Source of the DNA: Deltaproteobacteria bacterium HGW-Deltaproteobacteria-12
GTDB taxonomy: Bacteria > Desulfobacterota > Syntrophia > Syntrophales > Smithellaceae
Reading direction: 5' to 3'
DNA length: 64,000 bases
Assembly: GCA_002840565.1 (NCBI GenBank)
Contig: PHBK01000026.1
Span: 46,916 to 110,915, forward strand
Shown: positions 52,028-59,934 of the stretch, one piece after another
Numbering within the stretch: the stretch's first letter is position 1
Layout of the letters: each line of letters begins with the position of its first letter
The notes under the pieces: model-generated
Database searches by the model: none
The model's input: the letters and a program-made list of their open reading frames with translations, nothing else
Told to the model about the DNA's origin: nothing
Position numbers and translations under genes: made by a program

Positions 52028-52903
52028 ATGTGGATTTCTGTTCAGAACGTTCTAATCTACGCTTTTGTTTTAGGTTCAATCTATCTGCTCATCTCCCTTG
52101 GTTTTTCAATTATCTGCGGTGTATTGAGAATTTTTCACCTAGGCTACGCTTATATCTTCCCGGTGACGATTTACGCCACGTGGATGTTTCTGAAAGCTCT
52201 TGGCTGGAGCCTGATTCCTTCTATTCTCGGCATGGTGGCGGTTCAATTTCTTTTTGCCTATCTCATTTACATTGGTGTTATCAAAAAATATCTGGAGAGT
52301 GAACTGGAAATGCTGATCTCTCTTTTAGTGATCACGGCGATCATTGAGCAGGCTATCAATTACCAGTATCCGATGCAGGAAGGTGTTTATTTAAAAACTA
52401 CTCTGGTGGAAGGCACTGTCAAGATCGGTTCCGTTGTTGTCTCCGCTCAACTTCTTGTGGGGTCATTTATAGGCCTTATTCTCACCGGACTTTTCGTCCT
52501 TTTCTTCATTAAAACAAGAATTGGTCTGGCGATTCGAGCCATTTCCCAGAGCATCTACAGCTCCCAGATCGTCGGAATCAACGTCGAAAGCCTCTACGTC
52601 TTCACCATGATGCTTGTCCTGGTGCCGGTTATTATCGGCACGCTCCTGATCGCACCCGTCTGGACAGTCGATCCGCAAATGGGTCAGCTTTACATGTCTA
52701 CGGCCATCCTGATTGCGGTCCTCGGAGGCTTGGGTAATATGAAGGGCACCATTATGGCCAGCTTTCTCATCGGAGCCGTTCATGCCTTTGTATGTTTTGT
52801 GGTGGGAGAACCGAAATTCATGACACTCTCAGGCTTATTACTTGTCATTTTTGTCTTGATTATCAGACCGCAGGGATTAACGAGGAGTGAGTCATTATGG
52901 TAG
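52028..52903 (+). CDS. Branched-chain-type ABC transporter permease, LivH-like
   Basis: A 291-residue inner-membrane permease with about eight hydrophobic segments. LISLGFSIICGVLRIFHLGY is the typical LivH start, and GIGLAIRAISQ-like (RIGLAIRAISQS) plus LGGLGNMKGTI are conserved permease loops. First gene of the operon, overlapping the LivM-like gene by 7 nt. AAGGTGA precedes the ATG. The cargo is unlikely to be an amino acid given the CoA-transferases downstream. Confidence 0.9.
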   Translation: MWISVQNVLIYAFVLGSIYLLISLGFSIICGVLRIFHLGYAYIFPVTIYATWMFLKALGWSLIPSILGMVAVQFLFAYLIYIGVIKKYLESELEMLISLLVITAIIEQAINYQYPMQEGVYLKTTLVEGTVKIGSVVVSAQLLVGSFIGLILTGLFVLFFIKTRIGLAIRAISQSIYSSQIVGINVESLYVFTMMLVLVPVIIGTLLIAPVWTVDPQMGQLYMSTAILIAVLGGLGNMKGTIMASFLIGAVHAFVCFVVGEPKFMTLSGLLLVIFVLIIRPQGLTRSESLW

Positions 52904-53937
52904 ATCTGGAATTAAAAAGGGATCGCGTTACTATTCGTTTTAAGCAAAATAAATGGGAGTGGATCATCGAGCCCCGGTACTGGCGCAATTCCATCCTCTG
53001 GGTGGCTCTGCTGCTAGTTTTTCCAGCCGCAACTTACTTTATCAGCCCGGGGCTGATCAACACCATGATCTCGGCCAACCTTCTGGCCGCTATCGCCATG
53101 CCCATGTCACTGATGGGACTAGGCACGGGACGGGTTAATTTCGGACCTAATTTTTTCGTCGGCATCGGCGGTTATACGGCCGCGCTGCTCAGCATCGGCT
53201 TAGGATGGGGGCCGCTCACAACATTGCCATTTGCCCTTATGGTTACCCTTTTTGCGGCCCTGCTCTATAGCCCCCTCGTAATTGTAGCTCGCGGCCTTTA
53301 CTATGTATTGCTTTCGTTGCTGCTGCCTTTCGTCTTTTTTGAAGTAACCGTAATTTATACCGACATCTTTAAAGGCGATACGGGGCTCTTCGGCATCAAA
53401 CCGCTGATCAACACGGGCAATGCTAAAATCAATTTCCTGGCCATTGCTTATATCTCCATCGGCATCATGATAACTTACCTCTGGGTCATCAATAAAGTCA
53501 TCAAATCGCGCTACGGTTTGATTATGGCCACAATCAATGACGATGAAGAAGTGGCTCACGGCATCGGAGTAAACATCAATAAGGTCAAGATTATTACCTT
53601 TGTTGCCGCCGCCGCCATGATCGGAATTATCGGGTGGTTTTACGCCCATTATTTTTCATCATTTGCCGGACAAACCTATCTTACTTTTACGTTTATGTTG
53701 AAAGTTTTTTTAACTATGATGATCGGGGGCCGGACCCAGATATTCGGCTGTATCGTCGGCGGCTATTTTGTCGCTTTCCTGGAAATGATCATGATTCGGA
53801 CCATGGGGCCGATCCAGCCTGTTCTCTTCCCGATTATTCTGCTGGTACTGCTCTTTGTGTTGCGGGAGGGACTTTTTGGGATTTATCGGAAACGCCGCTA
53901 TCGCGAATACTACCCCACAATCCATGTACGGAGGTAA
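52897..53937 (+). CDS. Branched-chain-type ABC transporter permease, LivM-like
   Basis: A 346-residue second permease with a longer, charged N-terminus, as in LivM. Conserved regions: AAIAMPMSLMGLGTGRVNFG, FVGIGGYTAALLS, SRYGLIMATINDDEEVAHGIG and MIGGRTQIFGCIVGG. It pairs with the LivH-like protein to make the membrane channel. The next gene starts 8 nt later. Confidence 0.9.
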   Translation: MVDLELKRDRVTIRFKQNKWEWIIEPRYWRNSILWVALLLVFPAATYFISPGLINTMISANLLAAIAMPMSLMGLGTGRVNFGPNFFVGIGGYTAALLSIGLGWGPLTTLPFALMVTLFAALLYSPLVIVARGLYYVLLSLLLPFVFFEVTVIYTDIFKGDTGLFGIKPLINTGNAKINFLAIAYISIGIMITYLWVINKVIKSRYGLIMATINDDEEVAHGIGVNINKVKIITFVAAAAMIGIIGWFYAHYFSSFAGQTYLTFTFMLKVFLTMMIGGRTQIFGCIVGGYFVAFLEMIMIRTMGPIQPVLFPIILLVLLFVLREGLFGIYRKRRYREYYPTIHVRR

Positions 53938-53945
53938 GTTAATCA

Positions 53946-54692
53946 ATGGCTGAACTGCTTAAAGTAAGCAATATAAGCAAGCGTTTTGGGGGCATCGTTG
54001 CGGTAAATGATTTATCCTTCGAGATTCACGAAGGCGAGACCGTCGGCTTTATCGGTCCGAACGGCGCCGGAAAATCTACGGTCGTAAATCTGCTGTCCGG
54101 ATACCTTGACGCCGACGCAGGCAAGATTGAACTGGGCGGGGTAGATATTACCCGGATGAAGCCGTATCAACGCACACACCTGGGCTTAAGCCGCACCTAC
54201 CAAATTCCCCGGCCTTTCCCCGAATTGACGGCCATATTCGGCGTGGCCGCATCGGCTCTGTGCGGTAAGAAACGCATTAACCAGAGCTTTGAAGATGCCC
54301 TAGTGGAGGCTACTCATTATCTGGAATTCGTGGGCCTGTTCAGCAAAAGAAATATTCTGGCCCGTGATCTTACTTTTTACGAGTTAAGAATGCTGGAATT
54401 GGCCCGATCTCTCGCCACAACGCCCAGGCTGCTCCTTATCGACGAGGTCATGGCCGGTCTCAATCCCGGAGAGGCCAGTAAAGCAATCCAGCTTATTGCC
54501 CGGGCCAAAAATGATTTCGGAATTACTATTTTCTGGATCGAACATGTCATGGCGGTGCTCATGGAAGCTGCTGACCGTATCATTGCCATCAATTACGGCG
54601 AAAAACTTGCCGAAGGAACCCCGGACGAAGTGGTGAACAATGAAAATGTAGTCGAGGCCTATCTGGGGAGGGGGTGGAAAAAGTATGCTTGA
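53946..54692 (+). CDS. Branched-chain-type ABC transporter ATPase, LivG-like
   Basis: A 248-residue ABC ATPase. Walker A is GPNGAGKST and Walker B is LLLIDEVMAGLN, with the H-loop in WIEHVM. The signature motif reads DLTFYELRMLELARSL where LivG usually has LSYGQQR or LSGGE; the missing serine and glycine pair is odd and may lower activity or make the second ATPase dominant. It overlaps the LivF-like gene by 8 nt. Confidence 0.9.
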   Translation: MAELLKVSNISKRFGGIVAVNDLSFEIHEGETVGFIGPNGAGKSTVVNLLSGYLDADAGKIELGGVDITRMKPYQRTHLGLSRTYQIPRPFPELTAIFGVAASALCGKKRINQSFEDALVEATHYLEFVGLFSKRNILARDLTFYELRMLELARSLATTPRLLLIDEVMAGLNPGEASKAIQLIARAKNDFGITIFWIEHVMAVLMEAADRIIAINYGEKLAEGTPDEVVNNENVVEAYLGRGWKKYA

Positions 54693-55389
54693 AGTCGATA
54701 ACCTTAGTGTTTCCTATGGTATCATTCCGGCGCTGCATGATATCAGCTTCAATGTCAAACAGAATGAAATAGTTACTCTTCTGGGCTCCAACGGAACAGG
54801 CAAAAGCACCATATTAAATTCCATTCAAGGCTTTATGAAATGTCCCGTCGGAAGAATTATCTTTCAGGATCAACCCATTCAGAATCTGCCGCCCCACAAG
54901 ATCGTGGATATGGGCATTGTCCAGGTGCCGGAAGGCAGCAAGGCTTTCCCTTATATGACCGTCAAGGAAAATCTTCTCCTCGGCGCTTACCGGAGTAATT
55001 CCTGGAAAAAAAGAAAAGAAACATTGGAATATGTTTACAGCCTTTACCCGATTCTTAAAGAACGTTCCAACCAAACGGCACGGCTCTTAAGCGGTGGAGA
55101 ACAACAGATGCTGAAAATAGGCAGAGGTCTCATGAGTAATCCCCGACTGATGATGGTGGACGAACCGTCGATAGGTCTGGCGCCCCTGATTGTTGATGCC
55201 GTTTATGAAACGCTGGCCAAGCTCAGGGATTCGGGGCTCACCATTTTACTTACGGAACAAAACGCTCTGCGCGCCCTGCAATTAGCCAATCGGGGATATA
55301 TACTGCAGGAGGGAAGAGTTATCCTGGAGGATAAAGCGGAAAACCTGATGAAAAATGATTTAGTCAGAAAGGCCTATTTGGGGAGATAA
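54685..55389 (+). CDS. Branched-chain-type ABC transporter ATPase, LivF-like
   Basis: A 234-residue ABC ATPase. Walker A is GSNGTGKST, the signature is canonical (LLSGGEQQMLKIGRGL), Walker B is LMMVDEPSIGLAP, and the H-loop glutamine is in LTEQNALRAL, as in LivF. It heterodimerises with the LivG-like ATPase. The first CoA-transferase gene follows after 3 nt. Confidence 0.92.
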   Translation: MLEVDNLSVSYGIIPALHDISFNVKQNEIVTLLGSNGTGKSTILNSIQGFMKCPVGRIIFQDQPIQNLPPHKIVDMGIVQVPEGSKAFPYMTVKENLLLGAYRSNSWKKRKETLEYVYSLYPILKERSNQTARLLSGGEQQMLKIGRGLMSNPRLMMVDEPSIGLAPLIVDAVYETLAKLRDSGLTILLTEQNALRALQLANRGYILQEGRVILEDKAENLMKNDLVRKAYLGR

Positions 55390-55392
55390 AGA

Positions 55393-56748
55393 ATGGAAGA
55401 CTATTTTTCTTATACGGAAAAGCTATTTAATCCAGCGGAAGCTGCCGGCAAACCGGAAGCCCTGAAGGGTGTTCGTGTACTCGATTTCTCCCACGTGATT
55501 TTCGGCCCTATTGCCGCCAGGCTGCTGGCAGATTACGGGGCAGAGGTCATTAAACTGGAGCTGCCCTTTTCCGGAGACCTCTGGAGACCGGCAACCTATT
55601 GGGGGAAATACTGGAAACACTCCAATCCGATCTGGCACAACATAACCAAAAATAAATATTTCCTTTCCGTAAACCTGAAACTCGATAAATCCAAGGAATT
55701 GATTTACAAAATGGCCGAAACGGCCGATGTGGTTGTGGAGAACTTTGCCCCCGGCACGGCGGAAGCCTGGAAGATCGGTTACTCTCAGATCAGCAAAATA
55801 AATCCCAAAATCATTTTCTTAAGTTGTTCCACCTATGGCCAGTATGGCCCAATGCGCTATTTCCCGGGCTGGGACCTTTTAGCCCAGGGCGCCAGCGGCG
55901 TTTTAAGTCTCAACGGCTATCCCGGAACCGATAAATTCTATAAGCTTCCTGATTATCTGGGCGATTTTGTACCGGGCAATTTCGGCGCCCTGGCCATCAT
56001 GATGGCGCTTTATTACCGCAACAAGAGCGGGAAAGGACAATACATCGACGTTGCACAAACCGAAACTTTGATGCGTCTTTTATCTAATTATACATTTCAC
56101 AGTGTTATGGGCGGCGAGATAGGCCGGACCGGTAACTCCGATCCCACCATGGTGCCGGCATCCATTCTCCAGTCGAAAGATAAAAAGTTTCTGGCTCTGG
56201 CCTGCACTAATCAAGAGCAGTTCAGCGGCTTATTAAATGCCATGAATAGAAAAGATCTGCTCACCGATGAACGCTTTACCAGCAACCTGACAAGATCAAA
56301 ACCCGAAAATGCCCGGGTTCTCACGGAAATTGTGAGCGACTGGGTAAAATCCAAAACCGGCGCTGAAATTATCAACATTGCCATTGACCAGTCCTTCCCG
56401 GCAGCGGAAGTTGAGGACGACTACACGATCTGCAATAGCAGCTGGCGCCGTGCCCGGGGAAGTGTGGTTCTTTTCAAAGATACCATGTACGGCGAACTGA
56501 TGATTGCCGGACCCTCGGCACAACTGAGCGGAACGCCGTCGCGCACCAAGTGGCTCGCCCGACCGCTCGGCTATCACAACAGGCTTGTGCTGAAAAAGTT
56601 TCTTGGCATGTCGGATGAGGATATCATGGATCTGGAAAAGAAAAAGGTTATCGGCACCTTTGACGACAGACCGGGACTGAAGCCTCCAGTATATTACAAT
56701 CTTGCTGAGGATCCCATATACAACTACGGAAAAGAGGTTAACCAATGA
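55393..56748 (+). CDS. CaiB/BaiF-family CoA-transferase 1
   Basis: A 451-residue class-III CoA-transferase, which moves CoA between acyl-CoA and a free acid. Blocks: LKGVRVLDFSHVIFGPIAARLLADYGAEVIK, KTVVVENFAPG-like (DVVVENFAPGTAEAWKIGY), FLSCSTYGQYGP, and GQYIDVAQTETLMRLL. The catalytic aspartate is expected in the GDFVPG segment near residue 190. It sits inside the transporter operon, so imported acid is probably activated on entry. It overlaps the second transferase gene by 4 nt. Confidence 0.9.
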   Translation: MEDYFSYTEKLFNPAEAAGKPEALKGVRVLDFSHVIFGPIAARLLADYGAEVIKLELPFSGDLWRPATYWGKYWKHSNPIWHNITKNKYFLSVNLKLDKSKELIYKMAETADVVVENFAPGTAEAWKIGYSQISKINPKIIFLSCSTYGQYGPMRYFPGWDLLAQGASGVLSLNGYPGTDKFYKLPDYLGDFVPGNFGALAIMMALYYRNKSGKGQYIDVAQTETLMRLLSNYTFHSVMGGEIGRTGNSDPTMVPASILQSKDKKFLALACTNQEQFSGLLNAMNRKDLLTDERFTSNLTRSKPENARVLTEIVSDWVKSKTGAEIINIAIDQSFPAAEVEDDYTICNSSWRRARGSVVLFKDTMYGELMIAGPSAQLSGTPSRTKWLARPLGYHNRLVLKKFLGMSDEDIMDLEKKKVIGTFDDRPGLKPPVYYNLAEDPIYNYGKEVNQ

Positions 56749-58079
56749 GCCCGAAAGCACAAAAGGAAGAAATCTATACCCGGCATGCATCTTCCCATTC
56801 TTCCGAACTGGGGAAGTCCCTGGCCGATATGATGAATTCCGAAGGCAAGGCGGAGGTTCTGGACGATGTGCTGGTTCTGGATGTCAGCTCCGGCAATTTC
56901 GCCGGCATCATCGCCGCCAGCTTGTTTGCCGAATTCGGCGCCGAAGTAATTAAAATCGAACCGCCGGAAGGAGATCCCGCCCGCCTGATGACTCCCTTTG
57001 GCGCCAATGTCAAAGGTGTCGGCATCCCCTTTATGTTTGAAGCGCGCAACAAACGCTACCTGACGCTGGATATTAAAAATAATGACAGCGACCGGAAGAT
57101 TTTCCGCAAACTGGCCCAAAAAGCGGCAGTTGTCATCGAAACCTTTCCCGCCGGTGACATGGACTCCTGGGGGATAGGATACCGTCAGCTAAGTCGCGAA
57201 AACACGGGGCTTGTTTATATTGCTGTTACTCCTTACGGTCAATATACGGACAAGGCCAGGCAATTTGCCCGTATGCCGGATTCCGACATCACTTCCCAGG
57301 CCGGCTCGGGACTTCCCGCGGAAATGGGAGACGTACCGGATGCGGGAGAACCTTATAACTGGCCGTTACGAGCGGGAATTTGGGCGGGCTGGTATATTTC
57401 GGGCTTAAGCGCCACACTGGCCGGCATTGTGGCTCTTATTCACAGGCAGAACACTGGGCAGGGCCAGCTGGTGGATGTGGCCGGTATGGATGCCTACGCT
57501 TCCATGGTCGGCATTCCGGTATCCATCGGTTACACATGGCAAAAGGCGCGACCGCGTATCGGCGTGCTGGATTTTATTCTTTATCCTTACGGCCATTGGA
57601 AATGCAAGGACGGCTACGTGGCCATTGCCGCTCCCCGGGATCATGATTTTCGGGCACTGCTGAAGGTTCTGGGCCTGTGGGAAATTGAGGACGACTGGAG
57701 ATATTCATCGGACCGCATACCCGATATTCTGGAACAGGCAACGCATCTTCACAAACTTATTGAAAAGGAGACCATTAAATACACGGCCGATGAATTAGTG
57801 AGGATGGCCTTGAATTACAGCAAGAGATCGGCACGTTCCAAATGGCGGGGCGGCGGCGTGCCGATTGTCATGAAGTTGATGACGCCGGAAACGGCGATGG
57901 AAAGCAAACAGTGGCAGATCCGTAAAACCTTTCAGGAAGTAGAGGATAAAGACCTGGGAAAATACATTATCAGTTCCAATTTCGTTAAAATGTCCGCCTC
58001 GCCACCCCGGGTGAAGTGGGTTTCCTGCGAAATAGGAAAGGATAATGACTACGTCAGGAATAAGTACCTTCAGGAATAG
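56745..58079 (+). CDS. CaiB/BaiF-family CoA-transferase 2
   Basis: A 444-residue paralogue of the preceding gene, with GNFAGIIAASLFAEFGAEVIKIEPP, VVIETFPAGDMDSWGIGY, YIAVTPYGQY and TGQGQLVDVAGMDAY. The N-terminus carries about 40 extra residues before the conserved domain. Two adjacent class-III transferases may form a heterodimer, since known members are interlocked homodimers, or use different substrates. The binding-protein gene follows after 84 nt. Confidence 0.88.
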   Translation: MSPKAQKEEIYTRHASSHSSELGKSLADMMNSEGKAEVLDDVLVLDVSSGNFAGIIAASLFAEFGAEVIKIEPPEGDPARLMTPFGANVKGVGIPFMFEARNKRYLTLDIKNNDSDRKIFRKLAQKAAVVIETFPAGDMDSWGIGYRQLSRENTGLVYIAVTPYGQYTDKARQFARMPDSDITSQAGSGLPAEMGDVPDAGEPYNWPLRAGIWAGWYISGLSATLAGIVALIHRQNTGQGQLVDVAGMDAYASMVGIPVSIGYTWQKARPRIGVLDFILYPYGHWKCKDGYVAIAAPRDHDFRALLKVLGLWEIEDDWRYSSDRIPDILEQATHLHKLIEKETIKYTADELVRMALNYSKRSARSKWRGGGVPIVMKLMTPETAMESKQWQIRKTFQEVEDKDLGKYIISSNFVKMSASPPRVKWVSCEIGKDNDYVRNKYLQE

Positions 58080-58163
58080 GAGATCATAAACAACGTTAAA
58101 CGAAGGCCCGTTCTGGAGGGGCGGATATTTTTTAGACTTTAATTTTTTAAAGGAGGAGGGGCT

Positions 58164-59621
58164 ATGATCAAGAAGAATTTCAGGGCTTTTGGTTTTATCG
58201 TCTCAGTATTTACGGTATGTGCAGTGGCCATAATGCTTTCTATACCATCCATGTCATGGGCAGCGCCGCCGAAAGGAGAACCAATCGTCATCGGTTACGT
58301 CGGCATGGTCGCATCTCCCGGGACCAGACCCTGTATGGATATCCAGGCAATGGCGGTGCGGGAAATAAACGAAGCCGGCGGTATCCTGGGACGGCCGGTA
58401 GTTTACAAGGTGATGGATAACAAGGGAGATACATCGCTTTCCGTCGAAGCGGCCAGAAAATTAATTATTGAAGATAAAGCTTCGTTTGTTTCCGTGGAAG
58501 GCCGCTCGGAAATTTGTCTGGCCGTACAGGAAAATTCCGGCAATCTCTACAAGGAATATCCGCACATTCTGGTTTTCAATGGTCCCATGGGTTCGGAGTT
58601 AACGTCGCGTATTATTGACGAGGCCCCGAAGTACGATTTCTGCTTCCGGGATTGGGATCCTGAACCTGCCCACTATGCCCAGACCAAATACATCATGGAA
58701 ACATGGAAGACTATCGGGGTGAAAAAGATCGCCATCCTTTGGGAGGATCTGTCCTGGACAACCGAGTGGCGAAAAGGGATTGATTATATAAAGCTGCCCA
58801 CCTGGGAAAAAATGGCCAATGATATAGGCATAGAGGTTGTGTATAGCAAGGGAGTTAAACCCCGCGGGACTATGTATTTTCCTATCCTGCAGGAAATTGC
58901 CGAGAAAAAAGCCGACCTGATCTTCTTCGTCAGCTCCTGGTTTACGGACACAGATGCCTTTGCCAAGCAGTGGTCTGATTCCGCCGCCAAGGATATCAAT
59001 GTCAGTTTTTATGGCGGTGTGGCCCAGACCTACAAGTTCTGGGATATGACGGGCGGCAAGGCACTGGGGACGTTGTCTTCTTTCACCGACCTTGATACTA
59101 TTCCGATGACGTCCAAAACCATGCCGTTGATGAAAAAGGCCCAGAGAGCGAATATTCCCATGCAGATTCATGTGCACATTGCCTATGCCGACATTTACCA
59201 TTTCAAGGCAGCAATAGAGGCAGCCGGGGGAACAAATGACATCAAAAAGCTGATCAAGGGCATGGAAGATGTGACAACGGAATACTCTCTGGGGAAGATG
59301 AAATATGAAACCAAAAAAGTAAAACCATTCTATCACTCCCGGATGAGGGTTGATCCGAATAACCCCTGGAAAACTTACCCCGGATACTATTATCAGCTCC
59401 TCGTTCAGTTCCAGGAGGGTGGAAAGATAGCATATCTTTGGGAATCATGTGCAGAAAATGAGAAGGCAATGAGTAAATTTCTCCATCCAGAACTATACAG
59501 AACCCCGGCACAGTTAAGGAAAATAGCAGCAGGAGAACTTCCGCCTGCTAAAATTGCCGCTACGAAAGATGTGAAGAAGGCCGCGCCTAAAGCAGCGCCC
59601 AAGAAAGAGAAGGCTAAATAG
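58164..59621 (+). CDS. Periplasmic binding protein of the Liv/CaiB transporter
   Basis: A 485-residue binding protein of the LivJ/LivK-type (Peripla_BP_6) fold with a signal peptide (about 1-34, ending SWAAPP). IVIGYVGMVASPGTRPCMDI opens the mature part. The last 25 residues are Ala/Lys-rich (KKAAPKAAPKKEKAK) and not typical of the family. It is the last gene of the operon, while binding proteins usually come first. A strong AAAGGAGGAGG precedes the ATG and may raise its level. Ligand unknown; an organic acid is inferred. Confidence 0.86.
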   Translation: MIKKNFRAFGFIVSVFTVCAVAIMLSIPSMSWAAPPKGEPIVIGYVGMVASPGTRPCMDIQAMAVREINEAGGILGRPVVYKVMDNKGDTSLSVEAARKLIIEDKASFVSVEGRSEICLAVQENSGNLYKEYPHILVFNGPMGSELTSRIIDEAPKYDFCFRDWDPEPAHYAQTKYIMETWKTIGVKKIAILWEDLSWTTEWRKGIDYIKLPTWEKMANDIGIEVVYSKGVKPRGTMYFPILQEIAEKKADLIFFVSSWFTDTDAFAKQWSDSAAKDINVSFYGGVAQTYKFWDMTGGKALGTLSSFTDLDTIPMTSKTMPLMKKAQRANIPMQIHVHIAYADIYHFKAAIEAAGGTNDIKKLIKGMEDVTTEYSLGKMKYETKKVKPFYHSRMRVDPNNPWKTYPGYYYQLLVQFQEGGKIAYLWESCAENEKAMSKFLHPELYRTPAQLRKIAAGELPPAKIAATKDVKKAAPKAAPKKEKAK

Positions 59622-59670
59622 GCAACTCCGGCAGCAAAATAAGTTTATAACAACTTTAACTACTGTAAAG

Positions 59671-59703
59671 AAAGGACAGGGAGGACCTGTCCTTTCTTTT
59701 TTA
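59671..59703 (+). terminator. Intrinsic terminator of the Liv/CaiB operon
   Basis: AAAGGACAGG (59671-59680) pairs perfectly with CCTGTCCTTT (59686-59695), loop GAGGA, followed by CTTTTTTA. Confidence 0.88.
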
Positions 59704-59832
59704 TCCTCAGCAGGCAATACTTATACCGAGCATAACTTGCTTTTCGACTTATAACACCTCCAGTTCCTCCCTAATTTCCCGAACCTTGCCACTCAAAATT
59801 TCCACTTCTCCACTGCATTCTCATTTTTCAGA

Positions 59833-59886
59833 AAATAAGTAATGTGGAAATAAGTAATTGACAGACAAAACGAACTTCCCTATATT
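59833..59886 (+). promoter_or_regulatory. Strong promoter with direct repeat, for the orphan-barrel pair
   Basis: TTGACA (59858-59863), a 17-nt spacer and TATATT (59881-59886): both hexamers near consensus. AAATAAGTAAT occurs at 59833-59843 and again at 59848-59858, a 15-bp period, with the second copy overlapping the first T of the -35. Direct repeats at this place suggest a bound regulator. Confidence 0.65.
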
Positions 59887-59934
59887 TCACCTGCCAGAAA
59901 AAGCTTATTCAATAAAACCAGTTCAAGGAAATAG

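Larger units (their letters stand above)
59622..59934. other. 313-nt gap holding a terminator and a promoter
   Basis: No gene. The first part has the terminator of the previous operon; the last 80 nt hold a near-consensus promoter with a direct repeat, listed separately. Confidence 0.5.

Noticed and set aside
58599..59336. 245-codon minus-strand frame
   Set aside because: It is antisense to the binding-protein gene, and its composition shows no protein-like features.
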